A stretch of DNA of 64,000 nucleotides from Agromyces rhizosphaerae (GCF_027925245.1 NZ_BSDP01000001.1:1550001-1614000), one strand, 5' to 3'. Shown: positions 38,417 to 47,947, counted from the first letter of the stretch. Notes: a model not told the origin generated them from the letters alone. Numbers and translations: made by a program.

Positions 38417-38475
38417 GATCGCTCCCCTGGTCACTGTGCACGCCGCCGCGACCCCCGTGCGGCGACGTGCCGAAC

Positions 38476-39627
38476 TCAGCGCAGCAGCAGGTTGGGCTGC
38501 AGGAGGTAGCGGTAGCTGTCGGACCCCGCCTGCTCGCGGGACGTCTGGCTCGTGATGAGCACGGGCCCGGGCTTGTTGGGGTTGTCGGTCTTGGTGAAGG
38601 CGATGCGGACGAACTCGGAGTGCACCGCGCCGAGTCCGTCGAGGAGGAACTGCGGCTTGAGGGACACCACGGTCGGGTCGCCGGTCAGCACCGCGTCGAT
38701 GGTCTCCGAGGCCTGCGCCTGCTCGCTGCCGATCGCCTCGAGCGTGAGCCCGTCCTCACCGAAGGTGTAGCGCAGGGCCGCCTCGCGCTCGAGCACCAGC
38801 GCAACGCGCCGGGTGGCCTCGATGAGGTCGGCGGTGTTCATCACCGCGTAGTTCTGCACGTCGTCCGGGAAAAGCCTTCTGACCGGGGGGAAATTGCCCT
38901 TGATCAGGAGTGAGGTGACGGTCTTCCGGTCCGCGGTGAAGGCGATCAGCTCACGGTCGTCGCGGCTCGTGATGGACACGGAGATGTTGCCCGAGTGTCC
39001 GAAGGTCTTGCCGACCTCCTGCAGGGTGCGCGCCGGAACCAGTGCCGTGAGCGACTCCCCGGCCGATGCGACGGAACCGCCGTCCCACTCGACCTGGCGC
39101 ACCGCCACGCGATAGCGGTCGGTCGCGACGAGGCCGAGGCTCGTCTCGGCGACTTCGAGCTGGACTCCGGTGATGACGGGCGTGACGTCGTCGCGCGAGG
39201 CGGCCACGGCGACCTGGGCGACCGCGGCCGCGAACTCCTCGGCGGGGACGAGCCCGGACTGCTCGCCGACCTCGGGGATGCTCGGGTACTCCTCGACGGG
39301 CATCGAGAGCAGCGTGAAGCTGGCGGAGCCGCAGCTGACGGTGATGCGCCCGTCCTCGGTGACGAAGCGCACGGGGGCGTTCGGGAGCCGGCTGGCGATC
39401 TCGGCGAGGAGCCGACCGGAGACGAGGACCGTGCCCGGCTCCTCGACGTCCGCGGAGATCTCGGTCTTGGAGGAGACCTCGTAGTCGAAGGAGGACAGCA
39501 CGAGGCCGTCATCGCCGGCCTCGATGAGCACGCCGCTGAGGATCGGGAGGGTCGTGCGCTGCGGCAGCAGCTTCACGGCGAACGAGACGGCTTCGCTGAA
39601 GACGTCTCTGTTGACCTGGAACTTCAC
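38476..39627 (-). CDS. dnaN: DNA polymerase III sliding clamp, beta subunit
   Basis: 383 residues from GTG 39627 (GGGAGAG upstream; frame open to 39684 but the true N-terminus is KFQVNRDVFSEAVSFAVKLLP). Three repeated clamp folds with RTTLPILSGVLIEA, VALVPARTLQEVGK and the C-terminal SYRYLLQPNLLLR. Forms the ring that tethers DNA polymerase. A TAGCAT -10-like hexamer lies 40 bp upstream (minus strand, 39672-39667). It is separated from dnaA by the origin candidate. Confidence 0.98.
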   Translation of the reverse strand: MKFQVNRDVFSEAVSFAVKLLPQRTTLPILSGVLIEAGDDGLVLSSFDYEVSSKTEISADVEEPGTVLVSGRLLAEIASRLPNAPVRFVTEDGRITVSCGSASFTLLSMPVEEYPSIPEVGEQSGLVPAEEFAAAVAQVAVAASRDDVTPVITGVQLEVAETSLGLVATDRYRVAVRQVEWDGGSVASAGESLTALVPARTLQEVGKTFGHSGNISVSITSRDDRELIAFTADRKTVTSLLIKGNFPPVRRLFPDDVQNYAVMNTADLIEATRRVALVLEREAALRYTFGEDGLTLEAIGSEQAQASETIDAVLTGDPTVVSLKPQFLLDGLGAVHSEFVRIAFTKTDNPNKPGPVLITSQTSREQAGSDSYRYLLQPNLLLR

Positions 39628-40080
39628 GCGCTCTCCCGTCGGTGGTCGGTTCGCTGGTGGCTCCAATGCTAGTGGGAGAGCCACTGGTGGCGGTGGAACA
39701 GGGCGTCGCTTCGCTCGTCCTCAGTCCTGTGCACTGATCGTTGTCGGAGGTGGACGAGGAGAAGAGGAGTTCTTAACAGCGTTAACCGATGTGGAAACTG
39801 TGGATAACCCTGTGAGAGCCCCGGAACTCCGCGGAACTACATTCGTGTGATTTGTGAGTGGCCTGTGCGATGCGCGTGATTCCGGGGATCTGTCGGCTCA
39901 GGGCATCCGGTCGCATTCCACAGGCGTCATGCATCCGTCCACAGTGGCGGGGTGTGCTGTCCGCACGTTTCCACAGGTTATCCACATGTGAAAAGCGTGC
40001 GACGAAGCGACCTGCACGTCCGCAGGAGGAGCGGAAGCGGGTGTTCGCGGGTGCCTGCCGGGTCGTACGCCGGCGGAGGA
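39628..40080. other. candidate chromosomal origin oriC (dnaA-dnaN gap)
   Basis: 453 bp without a gene. Two perfect DnaA boxes: TGTGGATAA at 39799-39807 and TTATCCACA at 39978-39986. Each is next to a degenerate box of the same variant (TGTGGAAAC at 39790-39798; GTTTCCACA at 39967-39975), so the two pairs face each other. Two more weak sites are CATTCCACA 39914-39922 and CCGTCCACA 39935-39943. An AT-richer stretch (TTCTTAACAGCGTTAACCG) at 39770-39788 could be the unwinding element. The number of good boxes is small compared with Streptomyces. Confidence 0.75.
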
Positions 40081-41556
40081 TCAGCGGTAGCGGCTGTTCT
40101 GCTTGATGCGCGCGGTCAGCTCGGTGACCTGGTTGTAGATCGAACGACGCTCCTTCATGAGCTCGCTGATCTTCTTGTTGGCGTACATGACGGTCGTGTG
40201 GTCGCGGTTGCCGAAGAGCTGGCCGATCTTGGGCAGCGAGAGGTTGGTCAGCTCGCGGCAGAGGTACATCGCGATCTGGCGCGCCGTGGCGACCGCCTGC
40301 GAGCGGCTCGATCCGTACAGGTCGTCCACGGTGAGCTTGAAGTAGTCGGCGGTGTTCGTGATGATGTCGACCGGCGCGATGACGTTGTCCTCGTCGTCGG
40401 TGATGAGGTCCTTCAGCACCGTCTGCACGAGCGGCAGGTCCACCGGGGTGCGGTTGAGGCTCGCGAACGCCGTGACGCGGATGAGCGTGCCCTCGAGCTC
40501 GCGGATGTTGCTCGACACCTTCGACGCCATGTACTCGAGGATCTCGTCGGGCACCTGCAGGCGCTCGGACTGCGCCTTCTTGCGGAGGATCGCGATGCGG
40601 GTCTCGAGGTCGGGCGCCTGCACGTCGGTGATGAGGCCCCACTCGAACCGGCTGCGCATGCGGTCCTCGAAGCCGGTCAGGTGCTTCGGCGGGACATCGC
40701 TCGTGATGACGACCTGCTTGTTGTGGTCGTGCAGCGTGTTGAAGGTGTGGAAGAACGCCTCCTGCGTCTCCGCCTTGCCCTGGAGGAACTGGATGTCGTC
40801 GATCAGCAGGATGTCGATGTTGCGGTACCGCTGCTGGAAGAGCGAGCCGCGGTTGTTCGCGATCGAGTTGATGAAGTCGTTCGTGAACTCCTCGCTCGAG
40901 ACGTACCGCACGCGGATTCCCGGGTAGAGGCTGAGCGCGTAGTGGCCGATCGCGTGGAGGAGGTGGGTCTTGCCCAGCCCGGACTCGCCGTAGACGAAGA
41001 GCGGGTTGTAGGCCTTCGCGGGCGCCTCGGCGACGGCCACCGCTGCGGCATGGGCGAAGCGGTTCGACTGGCCGATGACGAAGTTGTCGAAGCTGTACTT
41101 CGGGTTGAGGCGCGCGTCGCGCGGGCGCTCGGCCGTGGTGTCGAAGACCGACTGCGGCGATGCCGGCAGCTCGACGACGTTGCCGTCCCCCGTCGGCGGG
41201 AGCGGTGCGGCACTCGGGTCGCGACCGTCTGCGCCCGCCTGGCGCGCGCCCGCCAGCACCGGCTGGGGGGTGATGGGGGTGTCCTGCTCGAGTTCGGGGT
41301 TGACCACGACGTAGAAGGACGTGACCGCCGACGGCGTCTCGATGGCGCCCATCGCGGTGAGCAGTGAGACCCGCATGCGCTGGTTGAGCATGCTCGCGGT
41401 GAAGTCGTTGGGCACCTCGAGGTAGAAGGTGCCGGCGGCGATCCCCTTCGGCTCGACGAGATTCAGGAACCCCTGGAGCATCGGGGTGATCGCCTCGTCC
41501 GCATCGAGTCGGTCCATGACCGTGGCCCATGTGTCGGATATGGGCTGCTCGGTCAT
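40081..41556 (-). CDS. dnaA: chromosomal replication initiator protein DnaA
   Basis: 491 residues from ATG 41556, preceded by GGGGAA; the frame is open to 41613 but that part is atypical. Domain I (to about 85) has the usual [10 protein letters not shown] start, domain II is a Pro/Gly linker (about 90-148), domain III has Walker A (GESGLGKT, about 190-197) and Walker B ([10 protein letters not shown]), and domain IV has the DNA-binding signature [15 protein letters not shown]. Unwinds the origin and starts replication. DnaA-box-like words in its upstream region suggest autoregulation. Confidence 0.99.
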   Translation of the reverse strand: MTEQPISDTWATVMDRLDADEAITPMLQGFLNLVEPKGIAAGTFYLEVPNDFTASMLNQRMRVSLLTAMGAIETPSAVTSFYVVVNPELEQDTPITPQPVLAGARQAGADGRDPSAAPLPPTGDGNVVELPASPQSVFDTTAERPRDARLNPKYSFDNFVIGQSNRFAHAAAVAVAEAPAKAYNPLFVYGESGLGKTHLLHAIGHYALSLYPGIRVRYVSSEEFTNDFINSIANNRGSLFQQRYRNIDILLIDDIQFLQGKAETQEAFFHTFNTLHDHNKQVVITSDVPPKHLTGFEDRMRSRFEWGLITDVQAPDLETRIAILRKKAQSERLQVPDEILEYMASKVSSNIRELEGTLIRVTAFASLNRTPVDLPLVQTVLKDLITDDEDNVIAPVDIITNTADYFKLTVDDLYGSSRSQAVATARQIAMYLCRELTNLSLPKIGQLFGNRDHTTVMYANKKISELMKERRSIYNQVTELTARIKQNSRYR

Positions 41557-41971
41557 AATTCCCCGCAATCGGTCGGTGGCCTCGGGCGTCGTTCGTCGAT
41601 CCCCGGTCGACATGCTGAACGAAGCGAGGTGGACAACTCACAGTCTCATCCACAGCCTGTGGGCAGATCCGGCCTGATTCCCATGGTCATGCGCCCGGGG
41701 CTGGGGATAACTTGGTTGTTTACGGTACCCAATCGGACCCGGTGCGACAAATGCGATTTCGCGCACCGATGGTGCTCTCGGCGTGTCGTTCCATGCCGTA
41801 ACCTGAGTGATCGGCGATAATTGACGGTTCGCGGTGCGTTCTGGTTTGACCAGCGGCCTGCGAGGCCGTAGTTTTAATCAGTTGACCGCGAGGCCCGATG
41901 GGCCGCCCCAGCTTTCCCGGTCGCACCCCTGGGTCGCGACTGCGGACTCGAATCACCAATCGGAGCACAGA
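41557..41971. promoter_or_regulatory. dnaA-rpmH intergenic region with one-mismatch DnaA boxes
   Basis: 415 bp without a gene, between divergent dnaA and rpmH. Single-mismatch DnaA boxes: GGTGGACAA 41628-41636, TCATCCACA 41646-41654 and TGGGGATAA 41702-41710, all within 160 bp of the dnaA start. Could control dnaA transcription or be part of a bipartite origin. The rpmH promoter lies on the right side. Confidence 0.65.
41846..41874 (+). promoter_or_regulatory. candidate rpmH promoter
   Basis: TTGACC (41846-41851) and TAGTTT (41869-41874) with a 17-bp spacer, about 98 bp before rpmH. Resemblance to the housekeeping consensus; TTTAAT at 41873 is an alternative -10. Confidence 0.6.
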
Positions 41972-42109
41972 ATGAGCAAGCGTACGTTCCAGCCCAACAA
42001 CCGTCGCCGCGCCAAGGTGCACGGCTTCCGCCTGCGCATGCGCACCCGCGCCGGCCGTTCGATCATCTCGGCGCGCCGCCGCAAGGGTCGTACCGAACTC
42101 TCCGCGTAA
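41972..42109 (+). CDS. rpmH: 50S ribosomal protein L34
   Basis: 45 residues from ATG 41972 with GGAG about 8 bp upstream. The sequence has the full L34 pattern: [20 protein letters not shown] then [18 protein letters not shown]. Small basic component of the large ribosomal subunit. First gene of the rpmH-rnpA-yidD-yidC-khpB-rsmG set; a longer in-frame start at 41834 lies in the promoter region and is not credible. Confidence 0.98.
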   Translation: MSKRTFQPNNRRRAKVHGFRLRMRTRAGRSIISARRRKGRTELSA

Positions 42110-42116
42110 GCACCCG

Positions 42117-42455
42117 GTGCTCGCTCCCGCGCATCGCATCACGAGCGCCGACGACTATCGGTCCGTGGTGCGGCGTGGTGCGAAGCGCGTGGGAGCGCAC
42201 ACGGTGAGCTACGTCCGGCGCACGCCGGGCGATGCTCAGCCACGGTTCGGATTCATCGTGTCGAAGAAGGTCGGCTCCGCCGTTCGGCGGAACCTCGTGC
42301 GGCGACGCCTCAAGGCGGCCAGTCGTGAACTCGTCGACGGAGGCGTGCGTGGAGTGGATGTCGTGATCCGCGCGCTGCCCTCGGCAGCCGACGCCGGCTG
42401 GCCCGCCCTTCGCGGCGACGTCGCCGCCGCGGTCCAGGGACCCGGGAGCCGTTGA
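42117..42455 (+). CDS. rnpA: ribonuclease P protein component
   Basis: 112 residues from GTG 42117, 7 bp after rpmH. Conserved features: HRITSADDYRSVVRRG near the start, RFGFIVSKKVGSAVRRNLVR (the RNR motif that contacts RNase P RNA) and VDVVIRALPSAADAGW. Protein cofactor for 5' maturation of tRNAs. It ends in TGA overlapping the yidD start region. Confidence 0.96.
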   Translation: MLAPAHRITSADDYRSVVRRGAKRVGAHTVSYVRRTPGDAQPRFGFIVSKKVGSAVRRNLVRRRLKAASRELVDGGVRGVDVVIRALPSAADAGWPALRGDVAAAVQGPGSR

Positions 42456-42763
42456 TGCGTGCGACCCTCATGTGGATCCTGCTCCTCCCCCGCAACATCC
42501 TCGTCCTGCTCCTCCGCGCGTATCGAGCGGTGATCTCGCCGCTCTACGGTGACGTCTGCAGGTACTATCCCTCGTGTTCCGCGTACTCGCTCGGTGCGAT
42601 GCAGGAGCACGGAGTGGTCGTGGGCACGGCCCTGACCGCCCGCCGTCTCGCACGCTGTCATCCGTGGGCGGAGGGCGGCATCGACGACGTCCCCACCTCC
42701 CGCCGCCAGCGGTACCGCACCACCCGATTCGGTTTCGTCGTCGCAGCCCCCGGAAAGGACTGA
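42455..42763 (+). CDS. yidD: membrane protein insertion efficiency factor YidD
   Basis: 102 residues from ATG 42455 (TTG 42452 just before it is the alternative). The family core is intact: amphipathic AYRAVISPLYGDVCRYYPSC with its Cys pair, SAYSLGAMQEHGVVVG, and RLARCHPWAEGGIDDVP. Peripheral membrane factor that helps YidC-dependent insertion. One-base overlap with rnpA and 9 bp to yidC. Confidence 0.96.
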   Translation: MRATLMWILLLPRNILVLLLRAYRAVISPLYGDVCRYYPSCSAYSLGAMQEHGVVVGTALTARRLARCHPWAEGGIDDVPTSRRQRYRTTRFGFVVAAPGKD

Positions 42764-42772
42764 TCCACCCCC

Positions 42773-43735
42773 ATGGACATCATCGGCACCATACTCTGGC
42801 CCATCAAGTGGGCCATCGAGCTCATCCTGGTCGGGTTCCACAGCCTGTTCACGTTCTTCGGCATGGATGCCGATGCGGGCCTCACCTGGGTGCTCTCGAT
42901 CGTCGGCCTCGTGGTCGTCGTGCGTGCCGCGCTGATTCCGGTGTTCGTCCGGCAGATCAAGAACCAGCGGCGCATGCTCGAGGTGGCGCCGCACCTGAAG
43001 AAGATCCAGGACAAGTACAAGGGCAAGAAGGACCAGTTCTCGCGCGAGGCGATGTCGCGCGAGACGATGGAGCTCTACAAGCGCACCGGCACGAACCCGC
43101 TGTCGTCGTGCCTCCCGCTCCTGCTGCAGATGCCGATCTTCTTCGGCCTCTTCTCCGTGCTGAACGACGCGGCCCGGAACGACGCGGCGGGCGTCGGCCT
43201 GCTCAACCAGGACCTCGCCGACTCGCTGAACCAGGCCGAGCTGTTCGGCGCCCCGCTGAGCTCGACCTTCATCGAAGCGCTGAACGCCGGCGGACCGTGG
43301 CAGACGATGGTGATCGCCGTCGTCATGATCGTGCTGATGACCGCCTCGCAGTTCATCACGCAGCTCCAGATCGTCTCGAAGAACATGTCGCCCGAGACCA
43401 AGGCGAGCCCGATGTTCCGCCAGCAGCGCATCCTGCTCTACCTGCTCCCCCTCGTCTTCGCGGTGTCCGGCGTCGCGTTCCCCATCGGCGTGATGTTCTA
43501 CTGGCTCACCTCGAACTTCTGGACCATGGGCCAGCAGTTCCTCGTGATCCGCAACATGCCGACGCCCGGCAGTGAAGCCGCCAAGGCGCGCGAGGCGCGT
43601 CTCGCGCGGCGTGGGAAGCTCCCCGCTTCGGATGACGCGAGCCCGACCCCCGAGGTCGAGGCCCCGAAGCCGACGCAGCGGCAGCAGCCGATCAGCAAGG
43701 CGCGGTCGAAGAAGAAGCCTGGAAACCGGAAGTAG
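42773..43735 (+). CDS. yidC: membrane protein insertase YidC (Oxa1 family)
   Basis: 320 residues. Five main hydrophobic segments, with the first at IIGTILWPIKWAIELILVGF; the hydrophilic groove Arg lies in VVVVRAALIPVFVRQIKNQR. Conserved NPLSSCLPLLLQMPIFFGLF and GVMFYWLTSNFWTMGQQ. The C-terminal tail is basic (KARSKKKPGNRK), able to contact the ribosome. Inserts and folds inner-membrane proteins, alone or with Sec. The long periplasmic P1 domain of Gram-negative YidC is absent, as usual for Gram-positives. Confidence 0.96.
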   Translation: MDIIGTILWPIKWAIELILVGFHSLFTFFGMDADAGLTWVLSIVGLVVVVRAALIPVFVRQIKNQRRMLEVAPHLKKIQDKYKGKKDQFSREAMSRETMELYKRTGTNPLSSCLPLLLQMPIFFGLFSVLNDAARNDAAGVGLLNQDLADSLNQAELFGAPLSSTFIEALNAGGPWQTMVIAVVMIVLMTASQFITQLQIVSKNMSPETKASPMFRQQRILLYLLPLVFAVSGVAFPIGVMFYWLTSNFWTMGQQFLVIRNMPTPGSEAAKAREARLARRGKLPASDDASPTPEVEAPKPTQRQQPISKARSKKKPGNRK

Positions 43736-43739
43736 GACC

Positions 43740-44228
43740 ATGACCGACGTGCAGCACGAACAGCCCCAGGCGGAGCCGTTCGCCGACGAGGGTGAGATCG
43801 CGGCGGACTACATCGAGGAGCTCCTCGACATCTGCGACATCGACGGTGACATCGACATCGACGTGACCGACCAGCGGGCGATGGTCTCGGTGACGGCGAG
43901 CGAGGGCTCCAACCTCTCACTGCTGTCCAAGCCTGATGTCGTCGCATCGCTCCAGGAGCTCGCACGGCTCGCGGTGCAGTCGAAGACCGGCGGCTTCTCC
44001 CGCATGATCCTCGACATCGGCGGTTCCCGCGATCAGCGCAAGGCCGAGCTGTCGCAGCTGGTGTCCCGCGCCATCGAGCGGATCGAGGCGGGTTCGGCCG
44101 ACGCCGCGCTGCCGGCGATGTCGTCGTACGAGCGCAAGATCGTGCACGACCTCGTGGCCGAGCGTGGCTTCCACTCCGAGTCCAGCGGTGAGGGCAAGGA
44201 TCGCCACACCGTGATCACCCGGGCCTGA
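43740..44228 (+). CDS. jag: R3H/KH RNA-binding protein (Jag/KhpB family)
   Basis: 162 residues from ATG 43740, 4 bp after yidC. No N-terminal Jag_N domain; instead an acidic stretch (EPFADEGEIAADYIEELLD), a KH-like domain (about 40-90, with VSVTASEGSNLSLLSKPDVV) and an R3H domain (about 95-162) with SYERKIVHDLVAERGFHSES. Binds single-stranded RNA; in firmicutes the family affects cell division. A parS-like 14-mer sits just after its stop. Confidence 0.92.
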   Translation: MTDVQHEQPQAEPFADEGEIAADYIEELLDICDIDGDIDIDVTDQRAMVSVTASEGSNLSLLSKPDVVASLQELARLAVQSKTGGFSRMILDIGGSRDQRKAELSQLVSRAIERIEAGSADAALPAMSSYERKIVHDLVAERGFHSESSGEGKDRHTVITRA

Positions 44229-44230
44229 GC

Positions 44231-44244
44231 GTTTCACGCGAAAC
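44231..44244. promoter_or_regulatory. parS-like site (1 mismatch)
   Basis: GTTTCACGCGAAAC differs from the ParB site GTTTCACGTGAAAC by one base; it fills the gap between the jag-like gene and rsmG. Confidence 0.6.
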
Positions 44245-44245
44245 G

Positions 44246-44869
44246 ATGACCCTCGAGATCGAGCCGGCAGATGCCGCGGTCGTCTTCGGCGATCGCCTCG
44301 ATGCCGTGCGTGCGTTCACCCGCAACCTCGCCGATCGCGGCGAGGAACTCGGGCTCATCGGACCGCTGGAACTCCCCCGGCTCTGGTCTCGACACATCGT
44401 GAACAGCGGGCTCGTCGCGCCGCTGCTGCGGCCTGGTCGTGTGGGCGACGTGGGAAGCGGGGCGGGCCTCCCGGGGTTGGTGCTCGCACTCGCCAGGCCG
44501 GATGTCGACTTCGTGCTGATCGAGCCGATGGAGCGCCGGGTCGCCTGGCTGCGTGATCAGGTGTCTGCGCTCGGCCTGCGCAACGTCGAAGTCGTTCGAG
44601 CTCGCGCCGAGGAGTCGAAGCTCGAGGGGACGCTCGACCAGGTCACCGCCCGTGCCGTGAGCGCGCTCCGCACCCTCATTCCGGTCACCGCTCCCCTGCT
44701 GCGCGACGGCGGGGAGCTGGTGCTGATGAAGGGTGCGAACGCGCCGAAGGAGATCGAGGCGGCCGCCAAGCAGATCCGTCGTTTCGGACTGAGCGATGTC
44801 GAGGTCCTGCTGCTCGGTGAGGGCGTGGTGGCGGAGCCCACTCGCGTCGTCCGCGCTCGTCGCGGCTGA
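44246..44869 (+). CDS. rsmG: 16S rRNA m7G527 methyltransferase RsmG (GidB)
   Basis: 207 residues. SAM-binding motif VGDVGSGAGLPGLVLALARP, then FVLIEPMERRVAWL and ARAVSALRTLIPVTAPLLRDGG of the RsmG family. Methylates G527 of 16S rRNA; loss gives low-level streptomycin resistance in other bacteria. Starts immediately after a parS-like site, so the ribosome-binding site overlaps it. Last gene before the parS region. Confidence 0.95.
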   Translation: MTLEIEPADAAVVFGDRLDAVRAFTRNLADRGEELGLIGPLELPRLWSRHIVNSGLVAPLLRPGRVGDVGSGAGLPGLVLALARPDVDFVLIEPMERRVAWLRDQVSALGLRNVEVVRARAEESKLEGTLDQVTARAVSALRTLIPVTAPLLRDGGELVLMKGANAPKEIEAAAKQIRRFGLSDVEVLLLGEGVVAEPTRVVRARRG

Positions 44870-45496
44870 GGATGCGCCCACGGCGTGATTCGTCGCCGGG
44901 TGCCGACCGATGGACCGCTGGTGCATGCGGCGACCACCGTTCCTCCGACCCTCGGGTCGCGTGACTGAAGAGCTGCACCCGGTCCGAGTCGTGAGTCAGT
45001 GTGCTCGTGGACTGTGCCGACGTCGACGGGACCGTCTGGTTCCCGTGTGTTTCACGTGAAACGCAACACGTGGAGTCGTCATTCGCGGGAGTGTACGGCG
45101 GTGGGTGGCGAGTGGCGTGCGGGACTCCCCCGTCGTTCGTGAGGAGTGCGTGTCGCCGGCGCCCGGTGTGCATGCGGCCTCGCGGTGATGACGGGACCGG
45201 AGCACCCGGCCCCAGGGGTCTGCTGGTCTGCACGAGCGACGGCGACGCAGTCCGCCCGCGCGCGCGTGGAGATTCCATGCTCGTGCCCGGGCGGTCGGAC
45301 GAGTTCCGTGCAGGTGGGCCGTGCCGGACGTGCCCACCCGGCGAACCGCGCTTGGCGAGTGCACACCTCGGTCCAGGTCGCCCCTCGTGTCGCATCGTCG
45401 CGCGAGGGTACGCTGTTCCACTCAGTCATCCCGGCCGCTCCAAGGGCACCTCGGATGGCGTGATACCCAGCTGGCCCGGAGTCGTAGTATCGCGGG
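44870..45496. other. gene-free segment with one perfect parS site
   Basis: 627 bp in which no frame shows protein-like sequence on either strand. Contains the perfect parS at 45049 and, at its right end, the leaderless promoter of the phosphatase gene (TAGTAT 45485-45490). Confidence 0.6.
45049..45062. promoter_or_regulatory. parS site (perfect)
   Basis: Exact GTTTCACGTGAAAC, the ParB nucleation palindrome known from Bacillus and actinobacteria. Confidence 0.95.
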
Positions 45497-46210
45497 ATGC
45501 GTGATCTGCTCTGGGACGGCTACGTGAACTGCCGAGACCTCGGTGATCTGCCCACGCCCGCCTCCTCGACCGGGTACACCGCACGACACCGGGTGGCTCG
45601 TGGGCCCCGCCGGGAGCGTCTCACTGCCCGGGGATGGGACCAGGCGCGGATGTGGGGGCTCCGAACGGTCGTCGACCTGCGCGCCGAGTGCGAGGTCGGA
45701 CCCCGTGACGGTGATCCGTCGGTGGACGAGACGGTCGTCTCGGCGACGGTGTTGCGCACACCGACCGAGGATCAGTCCGATCCGGAGTTCATGCGCCGCT
45801 GTCTCCCGATCCTCGACTCCCCCGAGTACTGGGAGCACAACTGGGAGCTGCAGCCAGAACTGGTGGGAGCGGCGATCTCGGCGATCGCCTCGTCCGGGCC
45901 CGGAACGCTGATCCACTGCAGCGCGGGCCGTGACCGAACGGGGATGGTCTCGGCCCTGCTGCTCGGCAACGCGGAGGTCGCGCCGGAGGCGGTCGTCGAT
46001 GACTACGCCGCGTCCGTGCACGCGATGGCGTCCACGCCGTCGCACGCAGCACAGCCGATGTCCGGTTGGACCGGGGCGAGGATCGCGGGCTGGGTTCAGG
46101 AGCGCGCACCGATCGTGCATGCGACAGCGGCCGACGCTCCTGCGATCCTTGCTCGACTCGGCGTCGATCCGGATACGCGCGAGAGCCTGCGCCACCTGCT
46201 CCTTCCCTGA
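45497..46210 (+). CDS. tyrosine/dual-specificity protein phosphatase-like protein
   Basis: 237 residues; ATG 45497 lies 6 bp after TAGTAT, suggesting a leaderless mRNA. The CX5R catalytic loop is intact as HCSAGRDRTG (Cys and Arg), followed by a C-terminal helical region with GWTGARIAGWVQERAP. The N-terminus (NCRDLGDLPT onward) matches the bacterial Y_phosphatase3 / DSP group, which may act on phosphotyrosine or phosphoinositides. It is an island inside the parS region with no operon partner. GC and codon use look like the rest of the window. Confidence 0.9.
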   Translation: MRDLLWDGYVNCRDLGDLPTPASSTGYTARHRVARGPRRERLTARGWDQARMWGLRTVVDLRAECEVGPRDGDPSVDETVVSATVLRTPTEDQSDPEFMRRCLPILDSPEYWEHNWELQPELVGAAISAIASSGPGTLIHCSAGRDRTGMVSALLLGNAEVAPEAVVDDYAASVHAMASTPSHAAQPMSGWTGARIAGWVQERAPIVHATAADAPAILARLGVDPDTRESLRHLLLP

Positions 46211-46443
46211 GGCCGATGCCTCCGCTCTCGATGCGAGGTCCGAAGACGCCGAGCGTGATCCAGCCGGACCAGCGCGTCAGGGCGCGGGTCGCGCTTCCGG
46301 GTTGGCCCGCCCGCCGGTGATGGACAAGGAATCCCGAGGTAGTGCCCCGGGATACCGGCAGAGGTCGACGGCGGTGCCGGCGGTGAAAAGGCCGTCTGGG
46401 CACGTGTGTGTGGGAGCAGGCGACTGCTCCCGGCAACGGGAGA

Positions 46444-46706
46444 TGGACTCGATGCAGCCTGGGTCAAGCACCGAAGTTCGCACGTCGCCGCTGCCGTCGA
46501 TCGCGGGTCCGTCGGGGCCCGATCGGGAGGGCGGTGGATGGGCGAATGCGTGGGATGTGATCGAGCGGGTGCTCGTGGGGATCCGTCGCCGCGCCGATCC
46601 CGTACTCGATCGCATCGTCGGCCGCGAGGTTCGGGCCGTGCGTGGACCGGCCATCGGCCGATCCGGCCACTGTGCGACGGCGACGCGGCCGCCGACGACT
46701 GCGTGA
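46444..46706 (+). CDS. weak candidate small protein
   Basis: An 87-residue frame from ATG 46444 (GGGAG only 3 bp upstream, a poor spacing) with one helix-like stretch WANAWDVIERVLVGIRRRADPVLDRIVG. Preceded by a 7-bp hairpin. No family recognised; the third-codon GC bias is only moderate. Listed because it is the only stretch in this gap with protein-like character. Confidence 0.2.
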
Positions 46707-47101
46707 CCCCCGTGTGCCGGTGGGGTCGGCGCGGGTACGCCGTCGCTCCTGAGCCCGCGAGGGTCGTGCGCCGTGAGCGTCAGGACGCGAGGGTGTGCTC
46801 ATGCTGCGCCAGGGCGTCGACCCGTGGGTGGAAGCGCGGTCGGAGGCACCACGGGTTGAGCCACACCGCCAGTTGGACGTGCCCGCCGTGATCGCCGACA
46901 CCGCGCAGTGCCGCGGCTCGTGACGAGTCCCGGTGGGACGTTCGCTGTGAACGGTACGTGGGAGGCTGCTGTAACCACGGCAGGGGACTTCTCCGCGCGC
47001 GGACGCGCGCTGCTGTCACGGGGAGGTGGGGTGACACGCCGGCACAGCGAACCGCTCACCGCGATCGCCGGGTACCCACGGGCTGCGACGCGGCGGGTGA
47101 C

Positions 47102-47115
47102 GTTTCACGTGAAAC
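47102..47115. promoter_or_regulatory. parS site (perfect)
   Basis: Exact GTTTCACGTGAAAC in the gene-free region upstream of parA. Confidence 0.95.
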
Positions 47116-47947
47116 GGTCGCCGACAATGCCGTCCCGGGCTTCGCGGTGATGGTGCCCGCCGTGCGCGCTCCGTCCTACCGTTGTGCTGCCGACGTGGAT
47201 GCTCCCGCGAATGTGCCTGTGCGAGGGCCGTGCGCTTCGCGTGCTGCACACGCGCTCCGAACCACAGCCCCTCGAGCTGGTCGGGATCCAGGTCCCGGCG
47301 TGCGCGTGTACTCGTCCGCCGCCGAGTCCTCCGACGGCACGGGGATGCCCTCACGTCGTGCGTCATCGCGCTGCACCGGATGCTGACGCGAGCGCAGACC
47401 CCGCCGCGTCCGGCGTCCGGTCCACCCCGAGTCCCGACCGGTCGAGCACGCGGTCGCGACCGTGCTCCTCGCAGATGGGCTCCACCCATGCCATTCGCAC
47501 GGATGGCACGCCGATGGTCCGGGCGATGCTGCGCTGCCCGGACTCCCAGTCACACCGATCCCCGTGGTGATGCGGTGCGTCGGCCTCCCCGGCAGAATCG
47601 GTCGCGCTCATTCGGGAGAGCAGACGAGGACCGGTGGCCCGGATGAGACTGGCCAGGCGCCGATGCGGTGGCGCCGACTCGGAGGCTCCGGGGACCTCTC
47701 GGCCTCGACACTCACCCGAGGGACGACTGACTTCGTGCCGTGATGGGCAGCGCGCACACCGCCAAGCGCGTAGACGGGGCTGCTCCCCCGATCAGGACCG
47801 TGTGGTTCCCTGAGCCGCCGCGAGAGGTCCTCCCGCATGGGTGGGCGGTGGGGTCGACCGCTGCACGGCCCGCATGAGTCGGAGACTGCGTTCCTCGCTG
47901 CCGCGGCGCGCGGCGGCAGCAGGTCTCGGGGTGTCCCGGTTTCCGAT

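Noticed and set aside
41834..41971. Longer N-terminus for L34
   Set aside because: It would place coding sequence over the rpmH promoter and make L34 twice its universal size.
44870..45496. Short ORFs antisense and sense near the first parS
   Set aside because: No protein-like composition; a perfect parS lies inside them.
47016..47646. Several overlapping ORFs on both strands in the parS region
   Set aside because: All are Arg/Ser/Pro/His-rich without family motifs or ribosome sites, and they overlap each other and parS sites.
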